Part shown: positions 17,400 to 26,087 of the stretch, one piece after another
How positions within the stretch are numbered: the first letter of the stretch is position 1
Layout of the letters: the number at the start of each line of letters is the position of its first letter
Assembly: GCF_010731855.1 (NCBI RefSeq)
Contig: NZ_AP022620.1
Coordinates: 3,596,001 to 3,660,000, forward strand
Length of the DNA stretch: 64,000 nucleotides
Direction: 5' to 3'
Source of the DNA: Mycolicibacterium anyangense
Lineage (GTDB): Bacteria > Actinomycetota > Actinomycetes > Mycobacteriales > Mycobacteriaceae
Notes under the pieces: generated by a model
Seen by the model: only the letters and a program-made list of their open reading frames with translations
Told to the model about the DNA's origin: nothing
Database searches by the model: none
Program-made: the position numbers and the translations under genes

Positions 17400-19070
17400 T
17401 CACACCGCGTCGGCGGCGGCCCGGCCTGCTGCCCGGCCGGAGAAAAGGCAGCCGCCGAGGAACGTGCCCTCCAGCGCGTTGTACCCGTGCACGCCACCGC
17501 CGCCGAATCCGGCCACTTCACCGGCAGCGTACAAGCCGCCGATCGGGTTGCCGTCGTGGCCGAGCGCGCGGGACGACAGGTCGGTTTGGATGCCGCCCAA
17601 CGTCTTTCGGGTCAGAATGTGCAGTTTGACGCCGATCAGCGGCCCGGCTTGCGGATCGAGGATCCGGTGCGGCGCCGCTGTCCGGCCGATCCGGTCGCCG
17701 ATGTAGCGCCGGGAATTCCGAATACCTTGCACCTGAGCATCTTTGGAGTACGGGTTGGCCATCTGCAGATCCCGAGCAACGATCTGATCCCGGATGGTGG
17801 CCACGTCGAGCAGGGGTTCGTCGGTCAAAGTGTTCATCTTGGTGACGAGTTCCTCGATGGTGCCGGCCACCACGAAGTCGGCGCCGTGTTGTTTGAACGC
17901 CTCCACCGGCGCCGGAGCACCCTTGCTCAGCAGTCGCTCCTTGAGGAAACTCCGGCGATCGGAGTTGGTGATGTCGGGGTTCTGTTCGGAGCCCGACAGC
18001 GCGAACTCCCGCTCGATGATCTTCTGCGTGAGGATGAACCAGCTGTGGTCATAGCCGGCGATCTCCGGGGTGGTGCGCAGGTAGCGCAGTGTGCCCAAGG
18101 TGTCATAACCCGGCAGATACGGGAACGGCAACCGCCTGCCCAACGCGTCGAACCACATCGAGGACGGTCCGGGCAGGATCCGGATGGCGTGTTCGGGCCA
18201 GATCGGATCCCAGTTCTGGATGCCCTCGGTGTAGTGCCACATCCGGTCCCGGTTGACCAGGCGCACCCCCGAGCCGGCGGCGATGTCGAGCATCCTGCCG
18301 TCGACGTAAGCCGGGACCCCGGTGATCATCGACCGCGGCGCGGTACCCATGCGGGCCGGCCAGTATTGGCGCACGATGTCGTGGTTGCCGCCGATCCCGC
18401 CGGTGGTGATGATCACCGCCTGAGCCGCAATCTCGAACTCGCCCAACGCATCCCGGTTGGACGGAGCGCCACGCGGTGCGTCGTCAGCGGCCAGCACGGT
18501 ACCCCGGACGCCAGTGGCGGATCCGCCGCTGATGACGAGTTCGTCGACCCGGTGGCGGTGGTGGAACGTGACCAGCCCACGGTCGGCGGCGGCCAGCGCC
18601 GAGTTGACGAACGGCTCGACCACACCGGTGCCAGTACCCCAGGCAACGTGGAACCGGGGCACCGAATTGCCGTGGCCGTCGGCGCGCAGGTCACCGCGCT
18701 CGGCCCAGCCCACCGTCGGCAGAAAGCTGATCCCGTGGCCCAGCAACCACGACCGTTTCTCACCGGCCGCAAACTCGACGTAGGCGCGGGCCCACTGCAC
18801 CGCCCAACTGTCCTCGTCCTCGATGCGGTCGAACTGGGCGCTGCCACGCCAGTCGTTCCAGGCCAGTTCGAAGGAGTCCTTGACGCCCAGGCGGCGCTGC
18901 TCGGGGCTGTCGACCAAGAACAGCCCACCGAAGGACCAGAACGCCTGCCCGCCGAGGTTCGCGGCGTTCTCCTGATCGACCAGGGCCACCCGCTTGCCGC
19001 GGCTGGTCAGTTCGTGGGTGGCAACCAGACCGGCCAGGCCGGCCCCGACGACGATGACGTCTGCGTCCAT
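17400..19070 (-). CDS. FAD-binding dehydrogenase (KstD/fumarate reductase family)
   Basis: The 556-residue flavoprotein has an N-terminal dinucleotide-binding VVGAGLAGLVATHEL and a C-terminal second FAD block GGLYAAGEVAGFGGGGVHGYNALEGT (quoted in parts). It resembles Rv0785-type FAD-binding dehydrogenases rather than true KstD, because the full-length pattern lacks clear steroid-binding features that I can name. The start MDADVIVVG follows the ribosome-binding site GGAGG; an earlier ATG at 19094 is possible. It is divergent from the haem-oxygenase-like gene, with an inverted repeat in the gap. Confidence 0.85.
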   Translation of the reverse strand: MDADVIVVGAGLAGLVATHELTSRGKRVALVDQENAANLGGQAFWSFGGLFLVDSPEQRRLGVKDSFELAWNDWRGSAQFDRIEDEDSWAVQWARAYVEFAAGEKRSWLLGHGISFLPTVGWAERGDLRADGHGNSVPRFHVAWGTGTGVVEPFVNSALAAADRGLVTFHHRHRVDELVISGGSATGVRGTVLAADDAPRGAPSNRDALGEFEIAAQAVIITTGGIGGNHDIVRQYWPARMGTAPRSMITGVPAYVDGRMLDIAAGSGVRLVNRDRMWHYTEGIQNWDPIWPEHAIRILPGPSSMWFDALGRRLPFPYLPGYDTLGTLRYLRTTPEIAGYDHSWFILTQKIIEREFALSGSEQNPDITNSDRRSFLKERLLSKGAPAPVEAFKQHGADFVVAGTIEELVTKMNTLTDEPLLDVATIRDQIVARDLQMANPYSKDAQVQGIRNSRRYIGDRIGRTAAPHRILDPQAGPLIGVKLHILTRKTLGGIQTDLSSRALGHDGNPIGGLYAAGEVAGFGGGGVHGYNALEGTFLGGCLFSGRAAGRAAADAV

Positions 19071-19133
19071 GACAACCTCCAGATCACGCAGCACTCACCG
19101 TACCGCCGAGCGGCGTGGCCGATGTGACGCACG

Positions 19134-19149
19134 GTGTTTAGCAAAACAC
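19134..19149. promoter_or_regulatory. Inverted repeat between divergent genes, possible operator
   Basis: GTGTTT-AGCA-AAACAC has perfect 6-bp arms. It lies 22 nt before the GTG of the haem-oxygenase-like gene and 64 nt from the flavoprotein start, where a TetR-type repressor site would be expected. No regulator gene is adjacent. Confidence 0.4.
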
Positions 19150-19170
19150 TCGGCAGGGAAGCCGTCAGGG

Positions 19171-20190
19171 GTGACGCTCGCCCCCTTCGCCCTGCAGCCC
19201 TACCTCCCGGCGCCGCGGGGTCCGTTGTCCATGGCCGTGCTCGACCTGTTGACCGAGCGCGCACCGCGAGCCCACCTGAACCGGGTGGAGGCCTCCGTCG
19301 GCGACTCCGACCCCTACGGCATCGACGTCCAGCTGAGCCTGTACGTCTGCTACGAACTGCATTACCGCGGATTCGCCGGAGTGGACAACGGCTGGGAATG
19401 GAACCCGGGCCTGCTACACCTGCGGGCCCGCCTGGAAGAGACCTTTCTGAGCGCCGTTCGCCACGACGTCGGGGACATCGGACTGGAAGACACCGCGGCC
19501 TCCGAGATGGAGCGGCTGTCGGTGGAACCGGCCGACGGCTCAGGGCCGTCGTACTTCCTGCGCGACAAGGGCACCTGGGAACAGATGCGGGAGTACTTCG
19601 TGCACCGCTCGCTCTATCACCTCAAGGAGGGCGATCCGCACGCCTGGGCGATCCCGCGGCTCACCGGTCAGGCCAAGGCGGCGTTCGTGGCCGTCGAGTA
19701 CGACGAGTTCGGCGGTGGCCGTAGCGATCAGGTGCACCAGCAGTTGTTCGCCGACCTCATGGTCGCGGCCGGGCTGGACGCCAGCTACCTCGGCTACATC
19801 GACGCCGTCCCGGCCGAGTCGCTGGCCGTGGTGAACCTGATGTCCCTGTTCGGCCTGCACCGCAAGCATCGAGGATGCGCCGTTGGCCACTTCGCCTCCA
19901 CCGAGATCACTTCCTCCCCCGGCTCACGCCGGCTGGTCGAGGCCTTGGAGCGCCTGGGGGCCCCGGATACCTGTGTGGCGTTCTACCGTGAACACGTCGA
20001 GGCCGACGCCGTGCACGAACAGGTGGTCCGCACCGACGTCGTCGGCGATCTGGTCAGCCGCGAGCCGGCACTGAACGGCGATGTCATCTTCGGCATCCGG
20101 GCCCACGAGGTGGTGGAGGACCGGCTGGCCAACCACCTGATGCGGTGCTGGACCGACGGAGAGAGCTCACTGCGCAAGCCGATCGGCTAG
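19171..20190 (+). CDS. Iron-containing redox enzyme, haem-oxygenase-like fold
   Basis: The 339-residue helical protein has the haem-oxygenase-like di-iron pattern: ELHYRGF in an early helix, VEYDEFGGGRSDQVHQQLFADLM in the middle (quoted in part), and YREHVEADAVHEQ with late Glu/His ligands. Members of this family bind a di-iron centre and oxidise varied substrates. The GTG at VTLAPFALQ is the most plausible start. Its stop overlaps by four bases, tail to tail, with a CDGSH Fe-S protein, so an iron-linked function for the pair is possible. Confidence 0.75.
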   Translation: MTLAPFALQPYLPAPRGPLSMAVLDLLTERAPRAHLNRVEASVGDSDPYGIDVQLSLYVCYELHYRGFAGVDNGWEWNPGLLHLRARLEETFLSAVRHDVGDIGLEDTAASEMERLSVEPADGSGPSYFLRDKGTWEQMREYFVHRSLYHLKEGDPHAWAIPRLTGQAKAAFVAVEYDEFGGGRSDQVHQQLFADLMVAAGLDASYLGYIDAVPAESLAVVNLMSLFGLHRKHRGCAVGHFASTEITSSPGSRRLVEALERLGAPDTCVAFYREHVEADAVHEQVVRTDVVGDLVSREPALNGDVIFGIRAHEVVEDRLANHLMRCWTDGESSLRKPIG

Positions 20191-20390
20191 GACCCGTCGA
20201 CCTTACGTCGACGACGGTGACTGGTGTCGCACAGCGGATAGTTCTTGCTGCGCTTGCACATACAGATCGCGACCTGGAACCGGTCCGACTCGACGACGGT
20301 ACCGTCGGCCAGTTCGATCCGGACCGGCCCCTGGACCATCATCGGCCCCGACGGGATGATCCGGACCAGCCGCGGCTCACTGTCGCTCAC
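20187..20390 (-). CDS. CDGSH-type iron-sulfur protein
   Basis: The 67-residue protein carries the mitoNEET-like [2Fe-2S] motif C-x-C-x9-C-D-x-S-H, seen as CMCKRSKNYPLCDTSH (residues 43-58). Such small proteins take part in electron or cluster transfer. The GTG overlaps the stop of the methyltransferase upstream (GTGA), so the two are co-translated. Confidence 0.88.
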   Translation of the reverse strand: MSDSEPRLVRIIPSGPMMVQGPVRIELADGTVVESDRFQVAICMCKRSKNYPLCDTSHRRRRKVDGS

Positions 20391-21085
20391 GGCTTCACCG
20401 CTCTGATCACGACCAGCTCCTCCTCACGTCTGCCGACTGGCAGCATGCCGATCCGCTCCATCCATCTCGCCCTGGCACGAAGCACTGGCCCGAACGGAAT
20501 GAGCTGTGTCAAAACAATTTCCGAGCGCAGTCCGCCGCGCTGCAGACTGCGCACGGTGAGATCTGCGTCGGCGAACTCGGACTGCACGATCAACATCGTG
20601 CCACCATCGGCCAATAGCGAGGGAGCTTTGTCGCACAACGGGTCCAGGACCATCCGGCCGTCCGGCCCGGCATCCCAGGCCTGCGACGGACCGACCTCGG
20701 CGGCGATACACTCCAGATGCGAATCGGGACTTGTTGGCACGTAAGGCGGATTAGCCACCACCACGTCATACGGGGCGTCGCGCAGCGGAGCGGTGACCGT
20801 GCCCACCATGGCCTCGACACGGACGCCGGCCCGCTCGGCGTTGGCACGCACCGAACGCACTGCGCGCGGGCAGATGTCCAACGCGGCGACGCTACGTGCA
20901 CCCAGCTGTGCGGCGGCGATGGCCACCACTCCGCTGCCGGTGCAGACGTCGAGAACCCGACGGCCGGCAACGTCCGCCTTCACCGTCATCGCCTCGATCA
21001 GAAGCATCGAATCATGTTGTGGGGCATACACACCCGTCGCGGCGGCAACCGAATCCTGCACGTCGGGATAGAGGATGGTCAACAT
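20387..21085 (-). CDS. HemK/PrmC-like SAM-dependent methyltransferase
   Basis: The 232-residue class I methyltransferase has the SAM-binding VLDVCTGSGVVAIAA (about 44-58) and the catalytic NPPY motif (about 110) used by enzymes that methylate planar nitrogen atoms in glutamine or nucleobases. The ATG of MLTILYPDV is preceded by CGAAAGG; an upstream ATG at 21133 is less likely. It forms an operon with the CDGSH gene. The target is unknown. Confidence 0.8.
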   Translation of the reverse strand: MLTILYPDVQDSVAAATGVYAPQHDSMLLIEAMTVKADVAGRRVLDVCTGSGVVAIAAAQLGARSVAALDICPRAVRSVRANAERAGVRVEAMVGTVTAPLRDAPYDVVVANPPYVPTSPDSHLECIAAEVGPSQAWDAGPDGRMVLDPLCDKAPSLLADGGTMLIVQSEFADADLTVRSLQRGGLRSEIVLTQLIPFGPVLRARARWMERIGMLPVGRREEELVVIRAVKP

Positions 21086-21169
21086 CGGCCTTTCGAGATC
21101 GAAGCCGTTGTGAGGCCACGGCATTGTCCACATACATGCCCGATTACCAGTGCGTTAAACCCCTAAGGG

Positions 21170-21316
21170 TTAGTCGGGCGGCTCGAAATCAGGCACCTCG
21201 GCGACATCGGGCGTGGGGTCGGAGTCGGATCGTTGCGGTGCCGCGGTCGCCCGGTCTTCCTGGTGGTCGTCGGTGTAGTCGGCGTGGTCGTCCTCGTCAG
21301 AAGTCCGTTCGGTCAT
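21170..21316 (-). CDS. Possible small acidic protein
   Basis: A 48-codon ORF, MTERTSDEDDHADYTDD at its start, consists almost entirely of Asp, Glu, Thr and Pro and ends in DFEPPD. It has only a weak ribosome-binding site and no family that I recognise. It fills the space upstream of the methyltransferase on the same strand. The composition suggests an intrinsically disordered peptide if it is translated. Confidence 0.35.
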   Translation of the reverse strand: MTERTSDEDDHADYTDDHQEDRATAAPQRSDSDPTPDVAEVPDFEPPD

Positions 21317-21433
21317 GGCCCTGGGGATAGCCCGCGGGCTGCTGTTTCAACCCACCGGCGCCGGGTATGAGCGCGCGATCACATACTTCGAACGAGTGGG
21401 CCAAACACGTTTCGAGACAACGGATGTGGCTGG

Positions 21434-22420
21434 TCAGCCCGCGGCGTCGCGCAGCGCGGCCAGCAGCGGTTCGGCGGCCTTGGCCAGGAATTCCTCCTGC
21501 CCGTCGTCGCCGATTTGCACCAGGGCGATGTCGGTGAATCCGGCTTTCCAATACGCACTGACCGACTCGACGATGGCGTCCAGGTCGGGCCCGCAGGGGA
21601 TGCTGTCGGCCACCGCCTCGGGCGTGACGAATTGGGTGGCGCCGGCGAACCCGGCGGGTGTCGGCAGATCGGCGTTGACCGCCCAGCCGCCGCCGAACCA
21701 CCGGAACTGCTCGTGGGCCCGGGCAATGGCGGCGTCCCGGTCGGGGTCCCAGCAGATCGGGATCTGTCCGATCACCCGGCCACCACCGGGCAGCCCGGTG
21801 GCCTGCCGGGCGCTGTGCCACCCGTCGACGAGCTCCCCGTTGGGTTCGACGGCGATCATGTGATCGCCGGCGGTGGCGAAGGCGTCAAGCGAACGAGGGC
21901 CCGACACCGCAACACCGAGCGTCACCGGTTCGTCGGGCACGTCCCAGATCCGCGCCGAGTCGACTTCGAAGTAGTCGCCTTTGTGGTCGACGAGGTCGCC
22001 GCTGAGCAGCCGTCGGATGATGACGATCGCCTCACGCAGCATGTCGTGGCGTCGCTGGACGGTCGGCCAGCCCTTTCCGACGACGTGCTCGTTGAGGTTC
22101 TCTCCGGAGCCCAGGCCCAGCGTGAACCGGCCGTCGGCCAGAATCTGCAGCGTCGCGGCCTGTTGGGCGACGACAGCGGGGTGGTACCGCATCGTCGGGC
22201 AGGTCACGTAGGTATAGAGGTCCACCTTCTCGGTCGCATGAGCCACCGCACCGAGCAGGGTCCAGGCGTTGGGCGCATGCCCCTGCGCGGCCAGCCACGG
22301 CGAATAGTGGTCACTGGAGACCTCGAAGTCGAAGCCGGCCTGTTCCGCCGAAATGGCATAGCGGACAAGCTCTTTGGGACCGCTCTGCTCAGTCATCAGG
22401 GTGTATCCGAAGCGCGTCAT
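21434..22420 (-). CDS. LLM-class F420-dependent oxidoreductase (F420-dependent G6P dehydrogenase-like family)
   Basis: The 328-residue TIM-barrel protein has FGYTLMTEQ at the N-terminus, FEVSSDHYSPW, and TLGLGSGENLNEHVVG, as in the F420-dependent G6P-dehydrogenase-like family common in mycobacteria. It should use coenzyme F420 rather than FMN. The substrate cannot be told from the sequence. It starts 154 bases after the yqeY-like gene on the same strand. Confidence 0.82.
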   Translation of the reverse strand: MTRFGYTLMTEQSGPKELVRYAISAEQAGFDFEVSSDHYSPWLAAQGHAPNAWTLLGAVAHATEKVDLYTYVTCPTMRYHPAVVAQQAATLQILADGRFTLGLGSGENLNEHVVGKGWPTVQRRHDMLREAIVIIRRLLSGDLVDHKGDYFEVDSARIWDVPDEPVTLGVAVSGPRSLDAFATAGDHMIAVEPNGELVDGWHSARQATGLPGGGRVIGQIPICWDPDRDAAIARAHEQFRWFGGGWAVNADLPTPAGFAGATQFVTPEAVADSIPCGPDLDAIVESVSAYWKAGFTDIALVQIGDDGQEEFLAKAAEPLLAALRDAAG

Positions 22421-22574
22421 GCGCTACGGGTACCCGCACGTCAGCGCACAAAACGAGTTGCAGTACCCGACGTCACCCGAGGCTCACGAGAGTAACGCCA
22501 CCGCGGAGAAGGTGGCGATTTTCCGCCGTGAGGTTACCTTCGGCGAACCCCGGGCCGAGGGGCCCACCGGCTGG

Positions 22575-23039
22575 CTAGAGCCGGTCTTTGACCGCCGCCG
22601 ACAACCGCGAGCCGTCGGCCTTGCCCGCAGCGATCAGCGTGGCGGCCTTCATCACCAAACCCATCTGCTTCATCGACGGCCGCTCCCCGAGCTCCTCGGC
22701 CACCTGCGCGATGGCCGTGTCGACCACGTCGGCCACCTCCGCCTCGGTCAGCGGGGTCGGCAGATACTCGTCGATGACGCGCGCCTCGGCGTGCTCCTCG
22801 GCAGCGAGCTCACCGCGGCCGTTCTGGGTGTAGATCTCAGCGGCTTCACTGCGCTTGCGGGATTCGCGGGCCAGCACCTTGAGGACGTCGTCGTCGGAGA
22901 GCTCCCGGGCTTGCTTGCCCGACACCTCCTCGGTCTGAATCGCCGCGAGCAGCATTCGCAGTGTCGAGGTGCGCAACTTGTCCTGCGACTTCATCGCGTC
23001 GGTGAGGTCTGATCTCAGCCGGTCTTTGAGCTCCGCCAT
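22575..23039 (-). CDS. GatB/YqeY domain protein
   Basis: The 154-residue helical protein begins MAELKDRLRSDL and shows the YqeY pattern: STLRMLLAAIQTEE, then RVIDEYLPTPLTEAEV, then a C-terminal segment with MKQMGLVMKAA. The domain resembles the tail of GatB, which binds tRNA, but the stand-alone protein has no proven role. Orthologue of Rv3688c. Confidence 0.88.
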   Translation of the reverse strand: MAELKDRLRSDLTDAMKSQDKLRTSTLRMLLAAIQTEEVSGKQARELSDDDVLKVLARESRKRSEAAEIYTQNGRGELAAEEHAEARVIDEYLPTPLTEAEVADVVDTAIAQVAEELGERPSMKQMGLVMKAATLIAAGKADGSRLSAAVKDRL

Positions 23040-23137
23040 GGCGCAAACGCTACGCGCCCGAAGTGGCAGGACGTTGAGAATTACCCCGCCGATCGACAGG
23101 ATGGGTCCATGAGCAACGACGTCGGGGGCGTCGTCCT

Positions 23138-24307
23138 GTGACGACACCACCTCCTGGCCCCGGCTGGCCGCCGTACGGTTGGCCTGGTCAGCCACAGTTC
23201 CCGCCACCGAGCTACCCGCAGGCCGGCCCGTACGTCGCTCCGCCCCGCTACCCACCGTCCGGCTATCCCCCGCCGGGCTATCCGCCACCCGGTTACCCGC
23301 CACCGAGCTATCCGCCGCCGGGATTCCTGCCGCCGGTGGGCCTCAAGCCCGGGATCATCCCGCTGCGGCCGCTGTCACTGAGCGACATCTTCAACGGCGC
23401 GGTCGGCTACATCCGGACCAACCCCAAGGCGACCCTCGGGCTGACCGCGGTCGTGGTGATCATCACCCAGATCCTGGCCCTGCTGTTGCAGCTGGGGCCA
23501 CTGGCCTACGCCGGGCGGGTGGGCGCCCAAACCGGTGACGAGCTGTCCACGCCGATGCTGATCGGCTCCGCCGCCTCGACCATCGCCGGTGGCATCGCCA
23601 CCGCGCTGTCGGCGATCCTGCTCTCGGGAATGCTGACCGTGGTCGTGGGACGAGCGGTGTTCGGGTCCACCATCACCGTCGGGGAAGCCTGGCAGCGAGT
23701 CCGCGGGCGACTGCTGGCCCTGATCGGCCTGAGCGCACTGGAAGTCGTTGCGGCAGTGGTGGTCATCGGCGCCGTCATCCTGGCGATCCTGGGGATCTCG
23801 GTCGCCGGCAACACGGTGGCCGCGGTACTGGTGGGGATCCCCCTGGTGTTGATGATGATCGCCGTCCTGCTGTACCTCTACACGGCGTTGGCCTTCGCAC
23901 CGGTGGCGATCGTCCTGGAGCGCAAGTCGGTGATGGAGGCGATCAACCGCTCATTCGGCTTGGTGCGCAACCACTTCTGGCGTGTCCTGGGGATCCGGCT
24001 GCTGGCCTCACTGGTCGCCGGACTCGTCGCGGGCGCGGTGGCAGTGCCGTTCAGCATCGCCGGCCAGCTCACCGCGCTGGGCGCCGACACCTCGGGACCC
24101 TTCATCGCGGCCACCGCCATCGCCGCGGTCGGCGGCGCCATCGGACAGATCGTGACCGCACCGTTCAACGCCGGCGTGGTGGTGTTGCTCTACACCGACA
24201 TCCGGATCCGCGCCGAGGCGTTCGACCTGGTGTTGCAGACCGGTGCCGCGCGCGGGCCCGCGGAGGCCGATGCCGGCGACGCACTCTGGCTCACCGCGGC
24301 ACGCTGA
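23138..24307 (+). CDS. Membrane protein with Pro/Gly/Tyr-rich cytoplasmic N-terminus
   Basis: The 389-residue protein has about 65 residues of repeats like YPPPGYPPP, then about six membrane segments in the glycerophosphoryl-diesterase-like membrane domain style. It matches Rv3689 in place and architecture. The GTG start overlaps the stop of a ten-codon upstream ORF (23109-23141, GTGA), a possible leader. The function is unknown. It begins the run leading into the DUF4129-DUF4350-moxR-DUF58 genes. Confidence 0.78.
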   Translation: MTTPPPGPGWPPYGWPGQPQFPPPSYPQAGPYVAPPRYPPSGYPPPGYPPPGYPPPSYPPPGFLPPVGLKPGIIPLRPLSLSDIFNGAVGYIRTNPKATLGLTAVVVIITQILALLLQLGPLAYAGRVGAQTGDELSTPMLIGSAASTIAGGIATALSAILLSGMLTVVVGRAVFGSTITVGEAWQRVRGRLLALIGLSALEVVAAVVVIGAVILAILGISVAGNTVAAVLVGIPLVLMMIAVLLYLYTALAFAPVAIVLERKSVMEAINRSFGLVRNHFWRVLGIRLLASLVAGLVAGAVAVPFSIAGQLTALGADTSGPFIAATAIAAVGGAIGQIVTAPFNAGVVVLLYTDIRIRAEAFDLVLQTGAARGPAEADAGDALWLTAAR

Positions 24308-24315
24308 GATTCACC

Positions 24316-24969
24316 GTGCCGACCGTCGATATCGACCGGGATACCGCCCACGAGCTGGCTCAGCGCGAGCTGGCCAAACCGATCTACCCGAGGCCGTCGC
24401 TGACCGACCGGATCACCGAATGGCTCGACAACCTGATCAACCAGCTGATCGTCAAGGGCGGCTCGATCCCCGGCGGCTGGTTCACCATCGCGGTGCTGGT
24501 GATCCTGGTTGCCGTGGCCTTCGTGGTGGCGGTCCGGATCGCGCGACGCACCATGCGAACCAATCGGGGCACCGGGGCGGGATTGTTCGGCGCTCATGAG
24601 CTGTCCGCCGCCGAACACCGCGCGACCGCGGAAAGCTTCGCCGCACAGGGCAATTGGGCCTCGGCGATCCGGCACCGGCTACGTGCGGTGGCCCGCCAGC
24701 TGGAAGAAGCCGGCACACTGAACGCCGTCCCCGGCCGCACCGCCAATGAGTGGGCCCGCGACGCCGGCGAGCTGCTGCCAGGTTTCGCCGCCGAGCTGCG
24801 CCGCGCCGCAACGGCATTCAACGACGTGACCTACGGCGAGCAGCCTGGTACCGAGGACGGCTACCGGATGATCGCCGACCTGGATGACGCCCTGCGCCGC
24901 CATACCGCACCGGCTGGTGCCGAGGCCGCCCTACCGGCGACCACCGAAGCCTGGGCTCCGCTGCGGTGA
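24316..24969 (+). CDS. DUF4129 membrane protein
   Basis: The 217-residue protein starts at a GTG eight bases after the previous gene. One membrane segment (about 57-77) is followed by a cytoplasmic domain with LSAAEHRATAESFAAQGNWASAIRHRLRA (quoted in part) and RTANEWARD, typical of DUF4129. It corresponds to Rv3690. The stop overlaps the next start (GTGA). DUF4129 proteins usually accompany moxR/DUF58 genes. Confidence 0.85.
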   Translation: MPTVDIDRDTAHELAQRELAKPIYPRPSLTDRITEWLDNLINQLIVKGGSIPGGWFTIAVLVILVAVAFVVAVRIARRTMRTNRGTGAGLFGAHELSAAEHRATAESFAAQGNWASAIRHRLRAVARQLEEAGTLNAVPGRTANEWARDAGELLPGFAAELRRAATAFNDVTYGEQPGTEDGYRMIADLDDALRRHTAPAGAEAALPATTEAWAPLR

Positions 24970-26087
24970 GTACCACCATCTCGCAGCGTTGGCGCACCGG
25001 CCGTTGGCTGGCGGTGGGCCTGATCCTCATCTCGGCGGTCGCCGCGGTCAGCGCCTACCTGACCGCTCCGCGGCCGGGCGGTCGGATGGATCCGGAGTCG
25101 ACGTCCTCGGACGGCGCGCACGCCGTGGTCGCCCTGCTGCGGCAGCGTGGCGTGCAGGTGATCGTCGCCAAGGACGTCGCCGATGTGGAGCGGGCCGCCC
25201 GGCCCGACACCCTGCTGCTGGCCGCCGAAACCTACTTCACCCGCGGAGAGGGTCTGCTCGACCGGCTTGCCGCGGTCCCTGGTGACCGGCTGCTGCTCGA
25301 GCCGACCGCCCGGGTGCGCGAGGCGATGGCTCCCGGGATCCGGATCGGCGGTGCCAGCGTGTTCGACGACCAGCCGAATTGCGATCTGCGCGAGGCGAAT
25401 CAGGCCGGTGTGGTGCAGTTCGGCACCACCGATGCCTACGAGAAGGCCGGCGACACCGACCTCACCCGCTGTTACGGCGGAGCCCTGGTGCGCTACCGCG
25501 ACGCAGGACGGACGATCACCGTGGTCGGCAGCTCGGACTTCATGACCAACGGCGCACTGCTCAAAGAAGGCAACGCCGCATTGGCGATGAACCTGGCCGG
25601 GCAGCGGCCCAGGTTGATCTGGTACGCCCCCCAGAAAGCGGAAGGCGGAGCCGGCGGAGGTTCGGAGATCGGGGACCTGGTGCCCGACGCGGTGAGCTGG
25701 GTGATCTGGCAGCTGTGTCTGGTGGTGGTTCTGCTGGCCCTGTGGCAGGGCCGCCGTCTCGGCCCGCTGGTCGCCGAGAAGCTGCCCGTGGTGGTGCGCG
25801 CCTCGGAGACCGTCGAGGGCCGCGCGCGGCTCTATCGGTCCCGCCGGGCCCGCGATCAGGCGGCCGAAGCGCTGCGCACCGCCTCGCTGCACCGTCTGAC
25901 GCCCCGGCTCGGTCTGGGCGCCAACGCTTCCGCAGCCGCCATCGCGTCGGCCGTCGCGCAGCGCTACCGTGGCGACGCCAACGCGGTGGCGCACATCCTG
26001 TTCGGACCCGTCCCGGCCACCGACGCCGACCTTCTGCACCTGGCCCACGCACTCGACGACATCGAAAGGCAGGTCACGACGACGTGA
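24966..26087 (+). CDS. DUF4350 membrane protein
   Basis: The 373-residue protein has an N-terminal membrane segment (about 13-32), an extracellular domain of DUF4350 type with GAHAVVALLRQRGVQV, and a second membrane segment (about 243-262) before a cytoplasmic tail rich in Arg and Ala. It corresponds to Rv3691. Start and stop both overlap the neighbours by four bases, so it is translationally coupled to DUF4129 and moxR. Confidence 0.83.
   Translation: MSTTISQRWRTGRWLAVGLILISAVAAVSAYLTAPRPGGRMDPESTSSDGAHAVVALLRQRGVQVIVAKDVADVERAARPDTLLLAAETYFTRGEGLLDRLAAVPGDRLLLEPTARVREAMAPGIRIGGASVFDDQPNCDLREANQAGVVQFGTTDAYEKAGDTDLTRCYGGALVRYRDAGRTITVVGSSDFMTNGALLKEGNAALAMNLAGQRPRLIWYAPQKAEGGAGGGSEIGDLVPDAVSWVIWQLCLVVVLLALWQGRRLGPLVAEKLPVVVRASETVEGRARLYRSRRARDQAAEALRTASLHRLTPRLGLGANASAAAIASAVAQRYRGDANAVAHILFGPVPATDADLLHLAHALDDIERQVTTT

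Noticed and set aside
17385-19127. A 580-codon open frame on the plus strand
   Set aside because: It is the antisense shadow of the FAD-binding dehydrogenase; high G+C third positions keep the opposite frame open, and the product has no family features.
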